From a candidate division KSB1 bacterium (GTDB taxonomy: Bacteria > Zhuqueibacterota > Zhuqueibacteria > JANLFK01 > Oleimicrobiaceae), in the NCBI GenBank assembly GCA_024655945.1, contig JANLFK010000007.1:62001-126000 (forward strand): a stretch of 64,000 bases of DNA, read 5' to 3'. Both the position numbers and the translations under genes were made by a program. Positions 57,920-64,000 of the stretch are shown here, one piece after another (position 1 is the first letter of the stretch; each line of letters opens with the position of its first letter). The notes below the pieces were generated by a model. The model was not told the origin of the DNA. It did not search any database and saw only the letters and a list, made by a program, of their open reading frames with translations.

Positions 57920-59146
57920 GTGTCGTGCCGCCAGGGCAGCCTGTCTCCTGCGGTGGTGGTGCCGCTGCACGAGACCGGTCTAGAAGTGGTGCGTGCCTTG
58001 GGCAGGCGGGGCGTGTACGTCATCGGCGTTGACGAGGATGCGCATCGCCCAGGGGCGCATTCCCGGTACTGCCGCAGAGTGGTGCGTTCCGCGATCGAAG
58101 GGGAAGCGCTGGCGGCGACCCTGCAGGCGATAGGCGAGAGCTTGGGCACGAAGGCGGCCCTTTTCCCCTGCGGAGACCCACAGGTCCTCTCGGTGTCCGA
58201 GCACCGCGATGCTTTGGAGCGCCACTACTTCTTCAATCTGCCCGACGCCGAGGTGGTGGCGACGCTGATGCACAAGGACCGCTTTGCCGATTTCGCCACG
58301 CGCCACGGGTATCCGGTGCCGCAGACGTTGGTGGTGAGAAGCCTGGAGGAAGCGCAGCAGGCGGCACGGGTAATCCGTTACCCTTGTATCGTCAAGCCTG
58401 CGGTGCGGGGTGTGGCGTGGGAAGCGCGGCGCATGCCGAAGAACTATATGGTGCACTCGCCAGAGGCCCTGTGCGCAGCCTATGCTGAGTTCCACGCGCT
58501 GGCCTCGCAGGCGGTCGTGCAAGAGTGGATCCCGGGCAGCGACGAGGAGGTGCTTTTCTGTCTCCTGTGCATCGATAGCCAAGGCCGGCCGCTGGCTACC
58601 TTCACCGGTCGGAAGTTGCGCCAGTGGCCTCCGGAGCGCGGCTGCACGGCGATCGCCACAGGCCATCAGGCCGGGGAGCTCGAAGAACTGACCCTGCGCT
58701 TCATGAACGAGGTGGGGTTCCGGGGCCTGGGGTCGATGGAGTACCGTCGCGATACGCGAGACGGACGCTTAGTGATGATCGAGCCCACGGTGGGGCGCAT
58801 CGACCTCCAGTCCGGGGTAAGCGAGTTGTATGGAGTGAGCTTGCCCTGGGTAGCCTACGCCGACATGGTCGGGATTAGGATTTCTCCCCGGCCGCCCGGG
58901 GTAAGCGCCGGCGAAGCGAGGTGGGTCCACGAGGAGGGCGTGGCACGGCTCTGGCTGCGGCAGGTGCGGCGGGGACGCATCGCTTTCCGCGAATGGGGGC
59001 GACTGTTGCGGGGGAGGAAGAGGTTTGCAGTCTTTGCGGGCGACGACTTGGCACCGACGGCGGCGCTGGTGTGCGAAGTCGCAAGAAAGACATGGCGGGC
59101 GCTGAGTGGTTGGTTTGTCCACCTTCGCAGGAGCGAGGGAGAATAA
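57920..59146 (+). CDS. ATP-grasp ligase, uncharacterised subfamily
   Basis: 408 residues. The pre-ATP-grasp part (SPAVVVPLHETGLEVVRALG) is followed by the ATP-binding lysine segment PCIVKPAV, the linker VVQEWIPGSDEEVLF and the metal-ligand region VMIEPTVGRIDLQSG. In place of the usual E-x-N-x-R, this reads EPTVGR, a variant I associate with ATP-grasp proteins found near FemAB-like or exosortase-type surface systems. The expected chemistry is ATP-driven ligation of a carboxylate to an amine or thiol, so it may attach an amino acid to a sugar or make a dipeptide-like group. GTG 57920 starts 1 nt after the GNAT stop. Confidence 0.78.
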   Translation: MSCRQGSLSPAVVVPLHETGLEVVRALGRRGVYVIGVDEDAHRPGAHSRYCRRVVRSAIEGEALAATLQAIGESLGTKAALFPCGDPQVLSVSEHRDALERHYFFNLPDAEVVATLMHKDRFADFATRHGYPVPQTLVVRSLEEAQQAARVIRYPCIVKPAVRGVAWEARRMPKNYMVHSPEALCAAYAEFHALASQAVVQEWIPGSDEEVLFCLLCIDSQGRPLATFTGRKLRQWPPERGCTAIATGHQAGELEELTLRFMNEVGFRGLGSMEYRRDTRDGRLVMIEPTVGRIDLQSGVSELYGVSLPWVAYADMVGIRISPRPPGVSAGEARWVHEEGVARLWLRQVRRGRIAFREWGRLLRGRKRFAVFAGDDLAPTAALVCEVARKTWRALSGWFVHLRRSEGE

Positions 59147-60312
59147 TGCGCATCAACTGGAGAATAGTGACTTCTGTGGGGATGGTGGCCATAGGCGGCG
59201 TCTTCCTGAGCTACGGCTTGTTGCACGACATCTGGGAAGGGCAGCCTCGCTACTACGGGCCCAACGACAGGCTGATGATCGGCTTTGGCGCCGCAGGAGC
59301 GGCCTTGGGACTGCTCCTTGCCATTGGCCAGCGACTGCGACTCCACCGTCGCGGCCTGCTCGCCGCGCGCATGCCCCTGTTTGACGCGGTGGTGCTCGCT
59401 GGGCTTGCCGCCTTGGCCGGCATTGCCGCGGGCATCATCTGGTTCCACAACGGCAGCGTGGATGAATCCTACCAAAACAAGGAGTTCGCCATCGGCATCT
59501 ATCGCTCGCGCGACGGCGCGCCTCTGCAATTCAGCGGCGAGGGACTGGACAATCCAGTGCTCACCCGCTACAGCATGCCCGAGCTGGAGATACGCTGCGT
59601 GGCGGATCCTTTCCTGGTGAGCGAGAAGGATTCCTTCTACATCTTCTACGAAGCGCTGGAGGCGGTGACCGGCCAGGGGGTGATTGCGGTCGCCACAAGC
59701 GGTGATGGCAGAGGTTGGCAGTACAAGGGCGTCGTGCTGGACGAGCCATTTCACCTTTCTTACCCCTGCGTGTTCAAGTGGAAAGGGGACTATTACATGA
59801 TCCCCGAAGCGGCGACCACCAGGTCGGTCAGGCTCTATCGTGCGGTGCACTTCCCCTACCGCTGGGAGTTCATCAAGAAGCTAATCGACCAGGACGACAA
59901 GCTGTTCAAAGACAACACCATCTTCGAGCACGAGGGCCGCTGGTGGCTGTTCAGCGAGACGATGGGCAACCGCGTGCTCAGGCTGTATTACGCGGATACG
60001 CCCCTGGGGCCGTGGACCGAGCACCCGCGCAGTCCGGTGGTGAACGGCAATCCGGAGATTGCCAGACCGGGGGGCGCGGTGGTGCACATTGACGGCCGAT
60101 TGTACCGTTTCGCCCAGGATGATGCCAAGTATTACGGACGTCAAGTTTGGGCGATCGAGATCACCAAACTGTCGCCGACCGACTACGAAGAGAGAAAGGT
60201 GGGGAAAAAGCCAGTTCTGAAGGGCTTCGCCCCCTGGAATCGCCGCGGCATGCACCACCTGTGCCCCATCAAGACAGCCGAGGGGTGGATGGCTGCCGTA
60301 GATGGCTACTGA
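59146..60312 (+). CDS. Membrane-anchored GINT1-like beta-propeller protein
   Basis: 388 residues. Three N-terminal helices (about 7-26, 44-62 and 79-103) precede a GH43-like five-bladed propeller (about 125-388) with the signature series ADPFLVSEKDSFYIFYEAL, HLSYPCVFKWKGDYYMIPE, DNTIFEHEGRWWLF and IARPGGAVVHIDGRLYRF, which matches the N-terminal domain of plant GINT1 (glucosamine inositolphosphorylceramide transferase). In bacteria this domain is often fused to a formyltransferase domain, absent here. It may be a glycan-binding or glycan-modifying domain held at the membrane. ATG 59146 shares a base with the preceding TAA. Confidence 0.75.
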   Translation: MRINWRIVTSVGMVAIGGVFLSYGLLHDIWEGQPRYYGPNDRLMIGFGAAGAALGLLLAIGQRLRLHRRGLLAARMPLFDAVVLAGLAALAGIAAGIIWFHNGSVDESYQNKEFAIGIYRSRDGAPLQFSGEGLDNPVLTRYSMPELEIRCVADPFLVSEKDSFYIFYEALEAVTGQGVIAVATSGDGRGWQYKGVVLDEPFHLSYPCVFKWKGDYYMIPEAATTRSVRLYRAVHFPYRWEFIKKLIDQDDKLFKDNTIFEHEGRWWLFSETMGNRVLRLYYADTPLGPWTEHPRSPVVNGNPEIARPGGAVVHIDGRLYRFAQDDAKYYGRQVWAIEITKLSPTDYEERKVGKKPVLKGFAPWNRRGMHHLCPIKTAEGWMAAVDGY

Positions 60313-60347
60313 GGACAGCCTGTCGCGGGCAAGTGAGGAGGAAGCGC

Positions 60348-61460
60348 ATGGCCAGGCGGGCGACCGTCGCGGTGGTCAGGACAAGCCCGGAGCGGGTGCA
60401 GGAAGACATCGCGCGCGCCATGGAGCTTGCAGGGTTCCGGCAGCACCTGGCGCCGGGAGTCACCACCATCCTCAAGGACAACATTTCCTGGCACTATCCA
60501 TTCCCCTCGGCGAACACCACGCCGTGGCAGCTGGAGGGCGTGGTGCGCACGTTGCGGGAGGCTGGCTATCGCGACCTGGTGGCAGTGCACAACAACACGG
60601 TGGTCACCAACCCACGCAAGGGGGCAAAGCTCAACCGTCTGGCCCCCGTGTATGAGCGTCATCAGGTGGCGGAACGATACAACTTCTTGCCACAGGACAT
60701 GGCCTGGGTGCCGTACCGGCCTAAGAGCAAGATGTTGGTGCTGGACAAAGTCTTTCCCGAGGGGATCAGGCTACCGGACTTTTTCTTCGGCAAAAACATC
60801 GTTCACCTGCCCACCCTGAAGTGCCACATCTACACAACGACGACTGGCGCCATGAAGAACGCATTCGGTGGCCTGCTCAACACCAGGCGCCACTACACGC
60901 ACAGCGTCATTCACGAGACGCTGGTGGACCTGTTGGCGATACAGCGCGAGATACACCCCGGGATCTTTGCCGCGATGGATGGCACTACGGCGGGCGACGG
61001 TCCTGGGCCGCGCACCATGCGCCCGGTGCAGGCTGACCTCATCCTTGCCAGCGGCGACCAGGTGGCTGTGGACGCGGTAGCCGCCAAAATTCTCGGCTTT
61101 GCGCCCATGCAGGTCGGGTACATCAGGTTGGCCCATGAGGCGGGTTTGGGAGTGGGACGCCCAGAGGAGATCGAGCTGGTGGGCGACGACGTCGAGGGCT
61201 TTTGCCTCGGTTGCAAGGTTGGTGACAATTTGGCGAGTAGAGCCGGCGATCTGTTCTGGTTCGGCGGTGGCAAGAGGCTGCAAAAGCTCCTCTTCAGAAC
61301 GCCGCTTGTGTACCTGTTCGTCTTTGCTTCAGCAGCGTATCACGACCTGTTCTGGTGGCCGGTCAAGGGAAGGACAACCTTCGACCGCTGGCGGCAGCAG
61401 ACACCTTGGGGCCGCCTGTTCGACAGCTATGCCCAAGACTTGCAGTCTGTACGGGAGTGA
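60348..61460 (+). CDS. DUF362 domain protein
   Basis: 370 residues. The DUF362 features are clear: VRTLREAGYRDLVAVHNN, NIVHLPTLKCHIYTTTTG, KNAFGGLLNTRRHYTH and DLILASGDQVAVDAVAAKIL. Only a single CxxC pair remains (FCLGCKV) and no ferredoxin-type cluster is present, unlike many family members. A C-terminal hydrophobic stretch (LLFRTPLVYLFVFASAAY) may anchor it. The family's biochemical role is unknown; some members accompany redox or lipid-linked systems. GAGGAGGAAG precedes ATG 60348. Confidence 0.8.
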   Translation: MARRATVAVVRTSPERVQEDIARAMELAGFRQHLAPGVTTILKDNISWHYPFPSANTTPWQLEGVVRTLREAGYRDLVAVHNNTVVTNPRKGAKLNRLAPVYERHQVAERYNFLPQDMAWVPYRPKSKMLVLDKVFPEGIRLPDFFFGKNIVHLPTLKCHIYTTTTGAMKNAFGGLLNTRRHYTHSVIHETLVDLLAIQREIHPGIFAAMDGTTAGDGPGPRTMRPVQADLILASGDQVAVDAVAAKILGFAPMQVGYIRLAHEAGLGVGRPEEIELVGDDVEGFCLGCKVGDNLASRAGDLFWFGGGKRLQKLLFRTPLVYLFVFASAAYHDLFWWPVKGRTTFDRWRQQTPWGRLFDSYAQDLQSVRE

Positions 61461-61471
61461 GGAGGTGAGGG

Positions 61472-63103
61472 ATGCGGCAACGCTCCGATTGGCCATTCCT
61501 CTTGCTGATTGTCGGTCTGGCGGCGGGCCTGCAAGCATACGGCCTCGACAAGATCGTGCTGGGCAGTGATGAGCTCCACCCTGCGCGCGCACTCATCAGC
61601 AGCGATTGGAGCATCTTGCGCTACCCATGGCCGGCAGAGGCCACCCTGGAGTTCTACCGGAACTGGCCTATGCACTTCCCGCCGCTTTTTGCGCTGCTCA
61701 CCCGGGCGGCAGTGGTTGTGTTAGGCGCCAGCCATTTTGCCTTCCGGCTCTTGCCGCTCCTATTTGCGAGCGCCGCGACGCTGGTCAGCTACTTCTTGTA
61801 CCGCGAGTACTCCGGACGGCGGTGGGCCCTCATAGCGCCCGTGCTGGTGGGCCTCGCTTCGGACCAGATGCTCACTTGGGCAAAGGCCATCAAACATTAC
61901 ACCGCCGACGTTCTCTTTTGCTCGCTCTTGCTCATTGCGGGAAAGCGGCTATTGGAGGGAAACCAGACACGGGATTGGGCGTTGTTCGGACTTTTGGCTG
62001 CGGTGAGCTTCTGGATAGGCTACGGCGCGGTCTACGTCACGGCGAGCATCTTCTTGCTCCTCTGCGTTCGGGTGTGGCTCCTGGCGCGGCGCAACCAGGG
62101 CGCACTGCGTCCTCATTTTGTGCCGCTGCTGCTGACCGGGCTCCTGACGGTGGTGTCCTTCGCAGGGCTGCGCAGCCTGGCTATCGAACAAGCCGTGAGT
62201 AACGACGTGTTCATGAAGTCCTTCGGTATCCAGATGCTTGACCATAGCCGCATCGGGGACATCGGCTACGTTGCCCATTTCTTCGCGCGCATTGGCTTCC
62301 AAACATTGAAGTTGCCCTGGTTCTTCTTTCGCCATTCTGCACCCTTTGCCGTCGTGGCCAACGCCCTGCTCGCTATCTGGTTGATTTCACGGGTGCGCAG
62401 GCGGCAATGGTATGAGCTCGGCTTGCTCGTTTTGCCCTGGCTCTTCTGTGTGGGTGCAGCAGTGGCGGGATTCTATCCCTTCACCGCCAATCGTCTGCTG
62501 CTGTTCCTGTTGCCGTCCTGGATGCGGATGATGATTGGCGGTTTCTCTGAGGCAGTGGATTGGTTGCGGCAGCGAGGTCGCCTGCTGGCAGCTGTGGTGA
62601 TGGTGGTGCTGGGCGTGTGGGTTGCGGGGATGGTCTACCGCAACGCGGTGGACGTGAGCAAGATGCGCCTTGGTGGCGGGCGACGAATCGATTTAGCGGT
62701 GCAGTATTTGGCCCAGAACGCCGAAGATGGCGATACGGTCTTTTTGCACTGGGCGGCAATTGTCGGGTTCTACTACTACTTCACCGACCACCAACCTGGT
62801 TATGCCCATGAGTACCCTATTCCCGGCAAGGGCGGCAAGGTTCACGTCATCTATGGCGAGCAGCATAACAAACTCGAGGATTACGAGCCCTTGTTTCGCA
62901 AGCTGGAGGCGGTGCCAGGACGGCTGTGGCTGCTCTTCGGGCACAAGTGGCCTTCGGTGGAGATGACGGCCTTGGAGGCACGCCTTCGTGCTCAACGCCC
63001 ATTGCTGCGTGAGTATGAAGGAGGCAAGTGCCGTGTGGTACTGTTTGGGCCGAATGGGGAGCTTCGGCCGACAGAAGAAGCCGTTCAGGCACGGGAAAGG
63101 TGA
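61472..63103 (+). CDS. GT-C integral membrane glycosyltransferase (ArnT-like)
   Basis: 543 residues with about 11 helices. The first periplasmic loop contains VLGSDELHPARALIS and MHFPPLFALLTRA, with the DE pair of PMT/ArnT proteins. The C-terminal soluble domain (about 400-543) has AVQYLAQNAEDGDTVFLHW. A GAGGTGAGGG site precedes ATG 61472. It is the sixth GT-C of the locus and follows the DUF362 gene by 11 nt, so it may belong with the preceding cassette. Confidence 0.82.
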   Translation: MRQRSDWPFLLLIVGLAAGLQAYGLDKIVLGSDELHPARALISSDWSILRYPWPAEATLEFYRNWPMHFPPLFALLTRAAVVVLGASHFAFRLLPLLFASAATLVSYFLYREYSGRRWALIAPVLVGLASDQMLTWAKAIKHYTADVLFCSLLLIAGKRLLEGNQTRDWALFGLLAAVSFWIGYGAVYVTASIFLLLCVRVWLLARRNQGALRPHFVPLLLTGLLTVVSFAGLRSLAIEQAVSNDVFMKSFGIQMLDHSRIGDIGYVAHFFARIGFQTLKLPWFFFRHSAPFAVVANALLAIWLISRVRRRQWYELGLLVLPWLFCVGAAVAGFYPFTANRLLLFLLPSWMRMMIGGFSEAVDWLRQRGRLLAAVVMVVLGVWVAGMVYRNAVDVSKMRLGGGRRIDLAVQYLAQNAEDGDTVFLHWAAIVGFYYYFTDHQPGYAHEYPIPGKGGKVHVIYGEQHNKLEDYEPLFRKLEAVPGRLWLLFGHKWPSVEMTALEARLRAQRPLLREYEGGKCRVVLFGPNGELRPTEEAVQARER

Positions 63104-63109
63104 CGGGAG

Positions 63110-64000
63110 ATGAAACAGTTGCAAGGGGTCCATGTCTTGGTCACCGGGGGCGCCGGCTTTGTGGGGTCGAGCATCGTGGCACGGTTGCTGGAATACGGCG
63201 CCGAGGTGACAGTCCTTGACGACCTGTTCACGGGCAAGCGAGAGAATCTTCCGGAGGAGCGGCGCCTACGTTTCATTCTTGGCAGCGTCACTGACGCCGG
63301 GGTGGTGGAAGAGGCAATGGCTGGGTGTGAGATTGTTATCCATGCGGCGGCGCGCAATATCACCGTCTCTACGCGCAATCCCCGGGAAGATTTTCAGACC
63401 AATATTGGCGGGACCCTGAACGTGCTGCTTGCTGCGCGCAAATTGGGTGTCCGTCGCGTGGTGTACACTTCCACTTCTTCCATCTACGGCAATGCCCGTT
63501 ACTTGCCCATCAACGAGGATGACCAGTATGCGACGCTCTCGCCGTATGCGGTGAGCAAGTTCGCGGGCGAAAACTACTGCACTGCCTTCTACGAGTCGTT
63601 CGGCCTGTCCACATGTGTGGTGCGGTACTCGAACATCTACGGCCCGCGGCAGAGCCCGGACAACCCCTACTGCGGTGTCGTGGCCAAGTTCTTTGATGCG
63701 GCCATGCAGGACCGTCCGTTGCTCATCCACGGTGACGGTGAGCAGACCCGAGACTTTACTTATGTTGAGGACGCGGTTCAGGCCACGCTCTTGGCCGCCG
63801 TGTCCACAAAGGCCGAGGGGCGTGTGTACAACGTCGGCACTGGTCGGGAAGTGACAATCAACTACCTGGCGGAGTGCGTGGCAAAGGTCTTTGGCAAGCC
63901 TCTACGCGTCGAGCATATCGACCGCCGGGACATCGACAACATAAGGCGGCGGGTGATGAACATCGAGCGCATTCGCCGGGAGCTACGCTGGGTGCCAGAG
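63110..64000 (+). CDS. NAD-dependent epimerase (SDR, UDP-glucose 4-epimerase-like), 3' end cut by window
   Basis: 297 residues are visible with no stop before the window edge. The Rossmann motif is TGGAGFVGSS, the triad the serine of TSTSSIYG with YAVSK, and substrate features are VVRYSNIYGPRQSPDNPYCG and DGEQTRDFTYVED. This is the UDP-sugar 4-epimerase branch (GalE/WbpP/Gne-like). It would supply a further epimerised nucleotide sugar to the locus, which therefore continues beyond 64000. An estimated 10-30 residues are missing. Confidence 0.85.
   Translation, partial: MKQLQGVHVLVTGGAGFVGSSIVARLLEYGAEVTVLDDLFTGKRENLPEERRLRFILGSVTDAGVVEEAMAGCEIVIHAAARNITVSTRNPREDFQTNIGGTLNVLLAARKLGVRRVVYTSTSSIYGNARYLPINEDDQYATLSPYAVSKFAGENYCTAFYESFGLSTCVVRYSNIYGPRQSPDNPYCGVVAKFFDAAMQDRPLLIHGDGEQTRDFTYVEDAVQATLLAAVSTKAEGRVYNVGTGREVTINYLAECVAKVFGKPLRVEHIDRRDIDNIRRRVMNIERIRRELRWVPE

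Noticed and set aside
4891-64000. Exosortase / PEP-CTERM system suggested by the AsnB, ATP-grasp and GT4 mixture
   Set aside because: No exosortase-like membrane protein, no PEP-CTERM protein and no other exosortase-specific gene is present in the window.
1-64000. CRISPR arrays, tRNA genes, insertion sequences, integrase or attachment repeats
   Set aside because: No regularly spaced repeats, tRNA-like folds, transposase or recombinase genes were seen; coding density and codon style look uniform through the window.

Overview
The window is 64 kb of GC-rich bacterial DNA (roughly 60% G+C). Every gene I can support lies on the + strand, mostly end to end with 4-bp ATGA-type overlaps or gaps under 50 bp, and clear GGAGG/GAGG ribosome binding sites. 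The longest stretch without a gene is 206 bp (4685-4890), followed by 167 bp (21856-22022). I see no tRNA, rRNA, insertion sequence, integrase or CRISPR array. An outer-membrane-type polysaccharide export protein, a fused Wzc-type tyrosine kinase and a lipoprotein NlpC/P60 peptidase point to a diderm organism. Strong Shine-Dalgarno use argues against a typical Bacteroidota. I suspect an uncultured diderm, perhaps FCB-related, but the sequence alone does not fix the phylum.

Region 1 (1-4680) is ordinary chromosome: the end of a LarA-family racemase, an NlpC/P60 lipoprotein, a terminator, an RlmD/RumA-type rRNA uracil methyltransferase, a sigma70-like promoter, glycogen synthase glgA and its terminator.

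Region 2 (4891-64000, continuing past the right edge) is one very large surface-glycan locus of about 48 genes. It opens with a STAS-winged-helix protein, export protein, Wzc-like co-polymerase/kinase, UDP-glucuronate 4-epimerase-like SDR, WbaP/WcaJ-type initiating phosphoglycosyltransferase and UDP-glucose dehydrogenase (4891-12556). Decoration genes follow (12664-21855): a glutamine amidotransferase, methyltransferases, a NodU-type carbamoyltransferase with its SxtJ-like partner, an SDR, a hexapeptide acyltransferase and a LPG-synthase-type membrane protein. A secreted glycosidase-like multidomain protein and a membrane hydrolase sit at 22023-25743, preceded by a possibly structured leader.

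From 25733 to 50348 the locus is dominated by polyprenyl-phosphate GT2 glycosyltransferases (five, one with a destroyed DxD motif) and large multi-spanning GT-C enzymes (five here, a sixth at 61472). They are interspersed with GT4 enzymes, a second amidotransferase, a zinc-ribbon methyltransferase, a UDP-galactopyranose-mutase-like flavoprotein, a DUF2304 protein and an O-antigen ligase/polymerase. From 50397 come a second carbamoyltransferase, a Wzx flippase, three GT4 enzymes and an unusual cassette of GNAT, ATP-grasp, membrane-anchored GINT1-like propeller and DUF362 protein. The last GT-C and an SDR cut by the window edge close the view.

Taken together this is a Wzx/Wzy-type assembly line for an acidic (UDP-GlcA/GalA-derived), amidated, carbamoylated, methylated and acylated glycan. 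A second, periplasmic layer of glycosylation from lipid-linked monosaccharides appears to be superimposed. The most likely places for undescribed biology are the 57241-61460 cassette, the tandem GT2 pair with a pseudo-enzyme at 25733-27756, and the multi-GT-C decoration layer.
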